NCBI GenBank assembly: GCA_050260215.1
Contig: JBLNBU010000154.1
Location: 1-6,549, forward strand
Length of the DNA: 6,549 nucleotides
Source of the DNA: JBLNBU01 sp050260215
GTDB lineage: Bacteria > Pseudomonadota > Alphaproteobacteria > Rhodospirillales > Magnetospirillaceae
Reading direction: 5' to 3'
In this document: positions 1 through 5,607 of the stretch, in pieces
Layout: each line of letters starts with the position of its first letter
How positions within the stretch are numbered: the stretch's first letter is position 1
Made by a program: the position numbers and the translations under genes
Notes under the pieces: model-generated
What the model saw: only the letters and a program-made list of their open reading frames with translations
The model's database searches: none
What the model was told of the DNA's origin: nothing

Positions 1-77
1 TGATCGTGCAGCAACTGCACGGTGCCGCCGCCGACGGTGCCCAGACCGGCGATCGCGACTTTCAGCGGATTGCTCAT
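1..77 (-). CDS. hom: Homoserine dehydrogenase, N-terminal fragment (gene continues beyond the left edge)
   Basis: The first 25 codons are visible, reading MSNPLKVAIAGLGTVGGGTV and then QLLHD. The hydrophobic strand followed by GLGTVGGG is the NAD(P)-binding Rossmann glycine motif at the extreme N-terminus of homoserine dehydrogenases. That enzyme reduces aspartate semialdehyde to homoserine in the threonine/methionine branch of the aspartate pathway, in the cytoplasm. The ATG (77-75) overlaps the TGA of the upstream aminotransferase (76-74) as ATGA, which suggests translational coupling within one operon. An AGGTGG-like ribosome binding site lies just upstream, inside the end of alaC. The alaC-hom order is, as I recall, common in alphaproteobacteria and supports the call. 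Only the nucleotide-binding start is visible, so another Rossmann dehydrogenase cannot be fully excluded. Confidence 0.85.
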   Translation of the reverse strand, partial: MSNPLKVAIAGLGTVGGGTVQLLHD

Positions 78-1297
78 GACGCCACCTTGCGCTTGCGTTC
101 GGACTCCTCCAGCACCTTGTCGTAGTTGCCGAGGAACGCCTTGATGTTGCGCACCGCCTGACGGGTGCGGTGCCGGTTCTCGACCAGGCCGATGCGGACG
201 AAGGCGTCGCCGTACTCGCCGAAGCCGATGCCGGGAGCGACGGCGACCTTGGCCTCGCGCATCAGCAGCTTGGAGAACTCCAGCGAGCCGAGATGGGCGA
301 AGGCCGGCGGAATCGGCGCCCAGGCGAACATGGTGGCCGGCGTGCTGGGGACGTTCCAGCCGGCGGCGACCAGACCCTCGATCAGCACGTCGCGGCGCGC
401 CTTGTACATCTGGCGGATGTCCTCGACGCAGTCCTGCGGGCCGTTGAGCGCCGCCGCCGCCGCCACCTGGATGGGGGTGAAGGCGCCGTAGTCGAGATAG
501 CTCTTGATGCGCGACAGGGCGCCGATCAGCGTCTTGTTGCCGGCGGCAAAGCCGATGCGCCAGCCCGGCATGTTGTAGGTCTTGCTCATCGAGGTGAACT
601 CGACGGCGATGTCCTTGGCGCCGGGGACCTCCAGGATCGACGGCGGCGGCGTGACGTCGAAGTAGATCTCGGAATAGGCCAGGTCGGACAGGATCCAGAT
701 CTTGTGGTGGCGGCAGAAATCCACCACCTGGCCGTAGAAGTCGAGGTCGGCCAACAGCGCGGTCGGGTTGCTGGGATAGTTCAGCACCAGCGCGATCGGC
801 TTGGGCACCGAGTGGCGCACGGCGCGGTCCAGCGCGGCCAGGAACTCCTTGTCCGGGGTCACCGGCACGAAGCGGCACGAGCCGCCGGCGATGATGAAGC
901 CGTAGGGGTGGATCGGATAGCTGGGGTTGGGCACCAGCACGATGTCACCGGGGCTGGTGATCGCATTGGCCAGGTTGGCCAGGCCTTCCTTCGACCCCAG
1001 GGTGACGATGCACTCGCTTTCCGGGTCGATGGAGACGTTGAAGCGGCGCTGGTAGTAGGACGACAGCGCCTTGCGCAGGCCCGGGATGCCGCGCGACATG
1101 GAATAGCGGTGGGCGCGCGGGTTGCGTGCGGCCTCGACCAGCTTCTCGACGATGTGCGGGGGCGTCGGCTGGTCAGGGTTGCCCATGCCGAAATCGATGA
1201 TGTCCTCGCCGGCGGCGCGGGCTCGGGCCTTCATGGCGTTCACTTCCGCGAACACGTAAGGGGGGAGCCTCTTGATCCTGTGGAATTCCTGGTCCAT
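74..1297 (-). CDS. alaC: AlaC-like PLP-dependent class I/II aminotransferase (glutamate-pyruvate type; often annotated LL-diaminopimelate aminotransferase)
   Basis: This 407-residue fold-type I aminotransferase is close in length and sequence to E. coli AlaC (about 412 residues), which transfers an amino group from glutamate to pyruvate to make alanine. Shared blocks include RLPPYVF near the start, EDIIDFGMGNPD, SRGIPGLRKA, GSKEGLA, VPNPSYPIH and SPGIGFG-like APGIGFGEYGD. The Schiff-base lysine is K239 in SMSKTYNMPGWRIGF. N177 (in NYPSNPTA), D205 and Y208 (in SDLAYSE) fit the cofactor contacts, and R368 (in VRIGLVENR) fits the substrate-carboxylate arginine. The ATG at 1297 is chosen because it leaves the short polar lead before RLPPYVF seen in AlaC, although no strong ribosome binding site precedes it. 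The gene overlaps hom by four bases and lies 214 bases after the lipoprotein gene. Many relatives are labelled LL-DAP aminotransferase; sequence alone does not settle the amino acceptor. Confidence 0.9.
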   Translation of the reverse strand: MDQEFHRIKRLPPYVFAEVNAMKARARAAGEDIIDFGMGNPDQPTPPHIVEKLVEAARNPRAHRYSMSRGIPGLRKALSSYYQRRFNVSIDPESECIVTLGSKEGLANLANAITSPGDIVLVPNPSYPIHPYGFIIAGGSCRFVPVTPDKEFLAALDRAVRHSVPKPIALVLNYPSNPTALLADLDFYGQVVDFCRHHKIWILSDLAYSEIYFDVTPPPSILEVPGAKDIAVEFTSMSKTYNMPGWRIGFAAGNKTLIGALSRIKSYLDYGAFTPIQVAAAAALNGPQDCVEDIRQMYKARRDVLIEGLVAAGWNVPSTPATMFAWAPIPPAFAHLGSLEFSKLLMREAKVAVAPGIGFGEYGDAFVRIGLVENRHRTRQAVRNIKAFLGNYDKVLEESERKRKVAS

Positions 1298-1511
1298 GGG
1301 TGCCAGCCAAGCTTGGAAGTGGAAACGGCCCCGCCGCCCGCGAAACGGCCAGTTCGGCCGGCCTCGCGAAGGCGCGGGAGGGAATGTTTAGCGCGGCCTC
1401 GGTTAAGAAGCGATATCTTTTTGGGTAGGGCTCCCCAACGCGCAGCGGATGGGGGCGTCGGGAGCCATCCTTCGAGACGGGCCGTCAGGACCGTCCCTAA
1501 GGGTGGTTCGC
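1298..1511. other. Intergenic region between lipoprotein gene and alaC
   Basis: This 214-base gap lies between two leftward genes and holds no convincing gene. Leftward promoter candidates are weak: TTGGGG (1438-1433) and GATATC (1417-1412) are separated by only 15 bases. Short inverted repeats occur: GGATGG/CCATCC (1447-1452 with 1465-1470), GACGG/CCGTC (1476-1480 with 1491-1495), TTGGG/CCCAA (1421-1425 with 1434-1438) and CGGCC/GGCCG (1346-1350 with 1356-1360). None is followed by a T-run on the leftward strand, so no intrinsic terminator for the lipoprotein gene is supported. Whether alaC is transcribed from its own promoter or by read-through is unresolved. Confidence 0.5.
1322..1350. repeat. 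Direct repeat GAAACGGCC, two copies 20 bases apart
   Basis: Two exact copies of the 9-mer GAAACGGCC lie at 1322-1330 and 1342-1350, upstream of the alaC start at 1297. The copies are 20 bases apart start to start, close to two helical turns, so both would present the same DNA face to a protein. On the alaC transcript strand they read GGCCGTTTC. They could be regulator half-sites or leader elements, or a chance match in GC-rich DNA. Confidence 0.4.
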
Positions 1512-2540
1512 TCAGTAGTCCAGGAACACCTGGGCGCCGGTGGGATCGGCGCCATAGCCGGCCGGGACCGGGTCGGCGCCGACGAACACCTTGGACGCCG
1601 GCACGCCGGCCTGGGTGAGCGCCTTGGCCACCGCGTTGGCCCGCGCCATGGAGGCGTCCAGCCCCGACATCACCTGGCGCACCGCGTCGGCATGGCCGAA
1701 GCCGCCCGATGCGGCGCGGCCGACCACGCGGATGGTGCCGCCGGTCTTCTTGTACAGGCGGGCGACCTCCTTGATGGCGGCGCGGTCTTCGGCCGACAGG
1801 CGGGCGCCGGCATCGGCGAAGGTCAGCGCGGCGACCTGGAAGGTGGCGCTGGGAGCGGGCGGGGCGACGACGCCGTGGGCGCCGCGGCTCTTGTGCATGC
1901 CGGGCGGCGGCTTCAGCTCGAAGCCGGCGTCGCCGAAGCCGGCACCGGTGGGCATGGCCACCTGTTCGGCGCGCACGGCGGACTGGGATTCGGCCAAGCG
2001 CTTCTGGAACTGGTCCTGCACAGTGGTGCGGCGCGGCACCACCTCGGGGATGTCGGGCCGCGGCGGCGGGTCCGAGGGTGCGACGGCGGGCGGCGCCGAC
2101 GGACCGGTGTCGCGGGCCACCGGCATGCGGCCGTCCAGCGACGGCTGGTAGGCCGGCAGCTCGGGGGCGGCGGCGACCTGGGTGGTCTCGGCCGGTGCCG
2201 GGGTGCGGCGGGCCAGGGGCTTGGTGGGCGCAGGTTCGCGGCGCACCGGCTCGGAATACTTGCGCGACGGATCGGCGACCAGGCCGCGGGCGGGTTCGGC
2301 GGCGGCGGCAGCCGGGGCCTCGGCCTTGTCGGACTTGGCGCCGCGCGGGGTGGCGACCACCTCGGGGCGGTCGCGGCCGACGATGGCGTCCGAGGCGCCC
2401 TTGTACCACTCGACGGGATTGAGTTCGTCGGGAACCATGGAGCAGCCCGAGATCGCCCCTGCCAGCGCTAAGGCGCACAAAGCCTTCGGCAGCGACTTCC
2501 ACCTGTTCGCAGAGCAGATAGCCTCGATCCGGTCGAACAT
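1512..2540 (-). CDS. Predicted outer-membrane lipoprotein with degenerate OmpA/MotB-like C-terminal domain
   Basis: The product is 342 residues. It begins with a basic n-region and a hydrophobic stretch (about 19-31) ending in a lipobox I-S-G-C with Cys33 as the predicted lipidated residue; Ser34 at +2 favours sorting to the outer membrane. A motif DELNPVEWYKGASD follows, then a long Ala/Pro-rich, probably unstructured linker to about residue 230. The last ~109 residues (234-342) have an OmpA-like layout: a beta strand, the LSAEDRAAIKEVARL helix, the IRVVGRAA strand, an RANAVAKAL helix, then GVPASKVFVGAD. The R of the usual LSxxRA helix is kept (about R300), but the Asp of the usual GHTD/GYTD loop is missing. 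The start at 2540 is preferred over GTG at 2594 because it gives a normal signal peptide. A structural envelope role is inferred; the exact family is not recognised. Confidence 0.8.
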   Translation of the reverse strand: MFDRIEAICSANRWKSLPKALCALALAGAISGCSMVPDELNPVEWYKGASDAIVGRDRPEVVATPRGAKSDKAEAPAAAAAEPARGLVADPSRKYSEPVRREPAPTKPLARRTPAPAETTQVAAAPELPAYQPSLDGRMPVARDTGPSAPPAVAPSDPPPRPDIPEVVPRRTTVQDQFQKRLAESQSAVRAEQVAMPTGAGFGDAGFELKPPPGMHKSRGAHGVVAPPAPSATFQVAALTFADAGARLSAEDRAAIKEVARLYKKTGGTIRVVGRAASGGFGHADAVRQVMSGLDASMARANAVAKALTQAGVPASKVFVGADPVPAGYGADPTGAQVFLDY

Positions 2541-2589
2541 TGCCCCAACCACCCTTCGAATTCGATAAATTGTTGTGGACGCCCCTGCT

Positions 2590-2606
2590 TTCACGGCAAG
2601 TTCACG
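2590..2606. repeat. Direct repeat TTCACG at 11-base spacing upstream of the phaC promoter candidate
   Basis: TTCACG occurs at 2590-2595 and 2601-2606, 11 bases apart start to start, about one helical turn. The second copy ends directly before the candidate -35 box at 2607. This placement would suit an activator or repressor site, but a 6-base repeat is short enough to arise by chance. Confidence 0.35.
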
Positions 2607-2635
2607 TTTAACAGGCCGTCAGTCGAAAGTATATA
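2607..2635 (+). promoter_or_regulatory. Candidate sigma-70-type promoter for phaC
   Basis: TTTAAC (2607-2612) and TATATA (2630-2635) are separated by 17 bases, the optimal spacing, in an AT-rich island upstream of phaC. The -10 box matches TATAAT at four positions and the -35 box matches TTGACA at three. A start near 2642 would give a leader of about 115 bases containing the hairpin at 2686-2702. The -10-like sequence is the stronger part of the evidence. Confidence 0.45.
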
Positions 2636-2685
2636 GGGCTATGGCCACCGTGCGAAGGGGGCACCTTGGCCGCCCGTCCATGTCC

Positions 2686-2702
2686 CCCTCCCGTTGGGAG
2701 GG
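2686..2702. promoter_or_regulatory. Perfect 7-bp hairpin in the phaC leader
   Basis: CCCTCCC (2686-2692) and GGGAGGG (2696-2702) form a perfect stem with a three-base loop, GTT. It sits about 40 bases upstream of the phaC ribosome binding site. No T-run follows on either strand, so it is not an intrinsic terminator. It could stabilise the phaC leader RNA or belong to a dispersed intergenic repeat family. Confidence 0.5.
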
Positions 2703-2740
2703 CTTGCGTTCGCCGCGGGCTTGGCGCTTGTGTACGCATC

Positions 2741-2749
2741 GGAGAGAGG
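2741..2749 (+). promoter_or_regulatory. phaC ribosome binding site
   Basis: GGAGAGAGG lies seven bases before the ATG at 2757. It decides the phaC start: the in-frame TTG at 2694 falls inside the hairpin, has no such site, and would add a 21-residue extension not expected for the family. Confidence 0.85.
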
Positions 2750-2756
2750 AAACGCT

Positions 2757-4553
2757 ATGGCCGAAGAGATGGGCGCCGAAATCAAGATGATCGATCCCGC
2801 CGAACTGTCCAAGGCGATGACCAACATCGCCGAGCGCAGCCAACGCGTCGTCACCGAGTTCCTGTCGCGACAGGCCTCGGATCCCATGTTCACGTCGCCC
2901 GATCCACTGAACATCGGCAACGCCTTCCTCGAGATGACTGCCAAGCTGATGGCCGATCCGGCCAAGCTGGTCGAGGCGAACTTGAGCCTGTGGCAGGACT
3001 ATATGGCGCTGTGGCAGAGCACCGCGCGCCGCCTGCTGGGCGAGGAGACCAGCCCGGTCGCCCAGCCCGAGGCCGGCGACCGCCGCTTCAAGGACGAGAT
3101 GTGGGAAGACAACGAGATCTTCGACTACATCAAGCAGTCCTACCTGCTCTCGGCGCGCTGGGTGCAGGGGCTGGTGCGCAACGTCGAGGGCCTGGACGAC
3201 CACGCCGCCAAGAAGGTCGACTTCTATACCCGCCAGTTCGTCGACGCCATGGCGCCGTCCAACTTCGTGCTGACCAACCCGGAAGTCCTGCGCGCCACCG
3301 TCGAATCGGGCGGCGAGAACCTGCTCAAGGGGCTCAACAACCTGCTCGACGACCTCGAGCGCGGCAAGGGCAACCTGGCCATCAAGATGACCGACTACGA
3401 CGCCTTCAAGGTGGGCGAGAACATCGCCGTCACCCCGGGCAAGGTCGTCTTCCAGAACAGCCTGATGCAGCTGCTGCAGTACACGCCGACCACCGAGCAG
3501 GTGTTCGCCAAGCCGCTGCTGATCGTGCCGCCGTGGATCAACAAGTTCTACATCCTGGACCTGCGCGCCAAGAACTCGTTCATCAAGTGGGCGGTCGACC
3601 AGGGGCACACGGTGTTCGTCATCTCGTGGGTCAATCCCGACGAGGAACTGGCCTTCAAGACCTTCGAGGACTACATGAAGGAAGGCCCGCTGGCCGCTCT
3701 CGACGCCATCGAGAAGGCCACCGGCGAGAAGAAGGTCGACGCCATCGGCTATTGCCTGGGCGGCACGCTTCTGGTGTCCACCCTGGCGTGGATGGCGGCC
3801 AAGGGCGACGACCGCGTCGCCTCGGCCACCTTGTTCACCACCATGACCGACTTCTCCGAACCGGGCGAGCTCGGCGTCTTCATCGACGAGGAGCAGCTGG
3901 CCGGCCTGGAAGACCGCATGTCGCTGCACGGCTATCTGGACGGCCGCGACATGGCGATGACCTTCAACATGCTGCGCGCCAACGACCTGATCTGGTCGTT
4001 CGTGGTCAACAACTACCTCCTGGGCAAGGACCCGTTCCCGTTCGACCTGCTGTACTGGAACTCGGACTCCACCCGCATGCCTGCGGCCATGCACAGCTTC
4101 TACCTGCGCAAGATGTACCAGGAGAACCAGCTGGTGGTGCCGGGCGGAATCACGCTCGACGGCGTGCCCATCGACCTCGGCACCATCAAGACGCCGCTCT
4201 ACATGCTGTCGACCCGCGAGGACCACATCGCGCCGTGGAAGAGCACCTATGCCCTGACCCAGCACGTGGCCGGCCCGGTGAAGTTCGTGCTGGCCGCCTC
4301 GGGCCACATCGCCGGTGTGGTCAACCCGCCGGCCGCCAACAAGTACTGCTTCTGGTCCAACGCGAAGAAGCCCAAGAACCCCGACACCTGGCTGGCGTCC
4401 GCCAAGCAGGAGGAGGGGTCGTGGTGGACCGACTGGCAGAAGTGGGTGGAGAAGTACGCCGGCGCCAAGGTTGCCGCCCGCCAGCCGGGCACCGGCCGCC
4501 TGCCCGCCTTCGAGGACGCGCCCGGCGCCTATGTGAAGGTCAGGACGGTTTAG
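2757..4553 (+). CDS. phaC: Class I poly(3-hydroxyalkanoate) synthase (PHA polymerase)
   Basis: The 598-residue product polymerises (R)-3-hydroxyacyl-CoA, typically 3-hydroxybutyryl-CoA, into PHA on storage granules in the cytoplasm and releases CoA. Its length is near that of the class I enzyme of Cupriavidus necator (589), which forms homodimers without a PhaE or PhaR partner. The N-terminal PhaC_N-type region includes WQDYMALWQ and the block after PPWINKFYILDL (from about 261). The alpha/beta-hydrolase core carries the lipase-like box GYCLGGT with nucleophile C333. The other catalytic residues are D489 in TREDHIAPW and H517 in SGHIAGVVNPP; the 28-residue D-H spacing equals that of the C. 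necator enzyme (D480, H508). The gene stands alone: no phaA, phaB, phasin or depolymerase gene is in the window. It diverges from the lipoprotein gene and ends at a strong hairpin. The frame is intact. Confidence 0.97.
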   Translation: MAEEMGAEIKMIDPAELSKAMTNIAERSQRVVTEFLSRQASDPMFTSPDPLNIGNAFLEMTAKLMADPAKLVEANLSLWQDYMALWQSTARRLLGEETSPVAQPEAGDRRFKDEMWEDNEIFDYIKQSYLLSARWVQGLVRNVEGLDDHAAKKVDFYTRQFVDAMAPSNFVLTNPEVLRATVESGGENLLKGLNNLLDDLERGKGNLAIKMTDYDAFKVGENIAVTPGKVVFQNSLMQLLQYTPTTEQVFAKPLLIVPPWINKFYILDLRAKNSFIKWAVDQGHTVFVISWVNPDEELAFKTFEDYMKEGPLAALDAIEKATGEKKVDAIGYCLGGTLLVSTLAWMAAKGDDRVASATLFTTMTDFSEPGELGVFIDEEQLAGLEDRMSLHGYLDGRDMAMTFNMLRANDLIWSFVVNNYLLGKDPFPFDLLYWNSDSTRMPAAMHSFYLRKMYQENQLVVPGGITLDGVPIDLGTIKTPLYMLSTREDHIAPWKSTYALTQHVAGPVKFVLAASGHIAGVVNPPAANKYCFWSNAKKPKNPDTWLASAKQEEGSWWTDWQKWVEKYAGAKVAARQPGTGRLPAFEDAPGAYVKVRTV

Positions 4554-4561
4554 GCCGCGGC

Positions 4562-4585
4562 CTGCCGTGTCTGCTTGAACGGCAG
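4562..4585. repeat. Inverted repeat directly after phaC, abutting the terminator
   Basis: CTGCCGT (4562-4568) and ACGGCAG (4579-4585) form a perfect 7-bp stem with a 10-base loop, directly after the phaC stop. It shares base 4585 with the terminator hairpin, so the two stems are essentially contiguous in the phaC 3' end. A short palindrome, GGCCGCGGCC (4553-4562), precedes it. Confidence 0.5.
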
Positions 4586-4622
4586 AAGGCGCCTCGCTTG
4601 GACGAGGCGCCTTCCACGTTTT
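4585..4622 (+). terminator. Intrinsic terminator of phaC
   Basis: A perfect 12-bp stem, GAAGGCGCCTCG (4585-4596) with CGAGGCGCCTTC (4603-4614), closes a six-base loop and is followed by a short T-run (4619-4622) after a four-base gap. The stem is far stronger than expected by chance, while the T-run is modest. On the opposite strand no T-run follows, so it fits phaC best, though the hairpin may also stabilise 3' ends of the convergent transcript. Confidence 0.8.
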
Positions 4623-4640
4623 GCGTTCGCTAAAGCAGCG

Positions 4641-5345
4641 TCAGCAGATCTTGCCGACGTCGCCGCGCAGCACGCGGCCTTCATAGACGGCCTTGGCCAT
4701 GCCGACCACCATGTCGACCACGTCCTCGAAGTCGTCCATGCGGTCGGTGTTGATGGTCAGGTCGAACTGGTTGGCGTCCGACAGGCGGGAATTGAACACC
4801 TCCCAGACGAACTTGCCGCGGCGGTGGTTCAGCTCCTGGGCCTTCTTCAGCTCGTCGGCCTCGCTGCCGTGGCCCGAGGCGGCCATGCGCTTGGCGCAGA
4901 CTTCCGGGGTGCCGGCGATGCGGATGCGCAGGGCGCAGGATTCGGACAAGATCACGTGGGCGCCGCGGCCGACGATGACGCCGCCCAGGCGGCCCAGGCT
5001 CATCACCACCTTGATCAGGGTGTCGCGATAGGCGTCGGCGCTGATGTCCTTGCCCGAGAACAGGCGGTACAGCCACATGTCCTTGGCGCGGCCGAAGCCC
5101 TCGTCCAGCATGCGCACGATGGCGGCGTCGTCCTGCAGGCGCGAGGCGACCTCGCGCAGCAGCTCCTCGTCGTAGAGCGGCAGGTTCAGGCGCTGGCACA
5201 GCCGCGTGGCGATGACGTCGCCCCCCGAACCGTAATCGCGCGAGATGGTGATAACCGGCTGGCGCGGACGCTTGGAGGTGCCCTGCGGCGCCAGCGTCGC
5301 CACCTCGGCCATGGCCGAAATCACGCTGAGGATATTGGTCGTCAT
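4641..5345 (-). CDS. Cytidylate kinase-like family protein (AAA_26 / Cytidylate_kin2 type)
   Basis: This 234-residue soluble protein has the hallmark ITISRDYGSGGDVIATRL, with an atypical P-loop GSGG at 39-42 after about 30 leader residues. Downstream blocks typical of the family include GVIVGRGAHVIL (GRGAH at 126-130), a beta strand LRIRIAGTPE (139-148), KRM, the basic helix HRRGKFVWEVF and the strand QFDLTINTDRM. The family resembles CMP kinase and probably phosphorylates a nucleoside monophosphate or related small substrate, but most members have no proven substrate and the housekeeping cmk gene is separate. The ATG at 5345 is chosen because GGAGG (5354-5350) lies four bases upstream and the conserved core begins soon after. 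It is convergent with phaC and divergent from the chemoreceptor gene; no partner gene is evident. Confidence 0.88.
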   Translation of the reverse strand: MTTNILSVISAMAEVATLAPQGTSKRPRQPVITISRDYGSGGDVIATRLCQRLNLPLYDEELLREVASRLQDDAAIVRMLDEGFGRAKDMWLYRLFSGKDISADAYRDTLIKVVMSLGRLGGVIVGRGAHVILSESCALRIRIAGTPEVCAKRMAASGHGSEADELKKAQELNHRRGKFVWEVFNSRLSDANQFDLTINTDRMDDFEDVVDMVVGMAKAVYEGRVLRGDVGKIC

Positions 5346-5397
5346 GAAGCCTCCGGTCGGAATGTCCCCCCATGATAACCCCGGCGCGGGCGTGGCG

Positions 5398-5423
5398 CCA
5401 CCCCCTCCCGTGCGAAAGGGTGG
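5398..5423. repeat. Inverted repeat in the leader of the cytidylate kinase-like gene
   Basis: CCACCC (5398-5403) and GGGTGG (5418-5423) are complementary with a 14-base loop. It would lie within the leftward transcript's leader if the candidate promoter at 5493-5522 is used. The stem is short and has no T-run, so only a possible RNA structure or repeat-family remnant is proposed. Confidence 0.35.
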
Positions 5424-5492
5424 GTTGCGCCCTGCCCTTGGCCGGTGCGGCATCTGGGGCGAACGGCGCCGGGGGGCCGGCACCGCGCGCCC

Positions 5493-5522
5493 CTGATAAT
5501 TCATTTGCCGCGCGATTGGCAA
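5493..5522 (-). promoter_or_regulatory. Candidate promoter for the cytidylate kinase-like gene
   Basis: On the leftward strand TTGCCA (5522-5517) matches the -35 consensus at five of six positions and TATCAG (5498-5493) matches the -10 at four, with 18-base spacing. Transcription would begin near 5486 and give a leader of about 140 bases. It overlaps the rightward promoter candidate. The -35 box is the stronger part. Confidence 0.4.
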
Positions 5523-5523
5523 A
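5504..5523. promoter_or_regulatory. Inverted repeat TTTGCC-N8-GGCAAA, possible operator between divergent genes
   Basis: TTTGCC (5504-5509) and GGCAAA (5518-5523) are exact inverted copies around an eight-base spacer. Each arm contains the -35 box of one candidate promoter (TTGCCG rightward, TTGCCA leftward), so a dimeric regulator bound here could affect both genes. The symmetry may instead simply reflect two similar -35 boxes facing each other. No known regulator is assigned. Confidence 0.45.
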
Positions 5524-5532
5524 GGATATATC
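5505..5532 (+). promoter_or_regulatory. Candidate promoter for the chemoreceptor gene
   Basis: TTGCCG (5505-5510) and TATATC (5527-5532) are separated by 16 bases and each matches consensus at four positions. The region is an AT-rich island among GC-rich sequence. A start near 5539 would place the A-run and hairpin (5539-5563) at the very 5' end of a leader of about 70 bases. Confidence 0.45.
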
Positions 5533-5538
5533 ACCAAG

Positions 5539-5563
5539 AAAAAAGCGCGCCTTGGTTGGCGCG
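5539..5563 (-). terminator. Leftward intrinsic-terminator-like hairpin in the chemoreceptor leader
   Basis: On the leftward strand CGCGCC (5563-5558), loop AACCAA, GGCGCG (5551-5546) form a perfect all-G/C stem. It is followed after one C by six T residues (5544-5539). This is a compact intrinsic terminator shape for transcripts entering from the chemoreceptor gene side. On the rightward strand the same bases are an A-run followed by a leader hairpin. No leftward gene is visible to its right within the window. Confidence 0.5.
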
Positions 5564-5598
5564 AACAATACGCAGATCGGCCGCCAGCGGAGCTGATC

Positions 5599-5605
5599 GG
5601 AGGGG
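5599..5605 (+). promoter_or_regulatory. Ribosome binding site of the chemoreceptor gene
   Basis: GGAGGGG lies two to four bases before the ATG at 5608, depending on which GGAGG/GGGG core pairs with 16S rRNA. It fixes the start of the frame that runs off the right edge. Confidence 0.75.
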
Positions 5606-5607
5606 AG

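Larger units (their letters stand above)
2541..2756. other. Divergent intergenic region between lipoprotein gene and phaC
   Basis: These 216 bases lie between the two gene starts and must hold promoters for both directions. Its middle part (about 2560-2640) is noticeably more AT-rich than the flanking genes. A rightward promoter candidate, a short direct repeat, a hairpin and the phaC ribosome binding site are listed separately. For the leftward gene only a weak site is seen: the start at 2540 is preceded by a TGGGG-like sequence, and no clear -10/-35 pair stands out. Confidence 0.6.

Noticed and set aside
170..1618. Long rightward open frame (482 codons) opposite alaC
   Set aside because: It mirrors the aminotransferase codons and shows no domain; alaC on the other strand has all expected active-site residues.
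1240..2502. Leftward and rightward alternative frames over the lipoprotein gene
   Set aside because: They are Arg/Gly/Pro-rich shadows. The chosen frame has a signal peptide, lipobox and OmpA-like domain.
2694..2756. Upstream TTG start adding 21 residues to PhaC
   Set aside because: The codon lies in the hairpin loop and has no suitable ribosome binding site, whereas the ATG at 2757 has GGAGAGAGG at good spacing.
2619..4307. Long leftward open frame (562 codons) opposite phaC
   Set aside because: It is a shadow of phaC produced by strong G/C third-position bias. The translation is rich in H, Q, V, L and R without recognisable domains, and the rightward frame has the complete PHA synthase catalytic triad.
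5517..5535. Possible sigma-54 promoter (TGGC start)
   Set aside because: TGGCA is present, but no GC doublet lies at the required -12 spacing.
5372..5596. Small rightward frame (74 codons) in the divergent intergenic region
   Set aside because: No ribosome binding site or recognisable protein pattern, and it crosses the candidate promoters and the leader hairpin.
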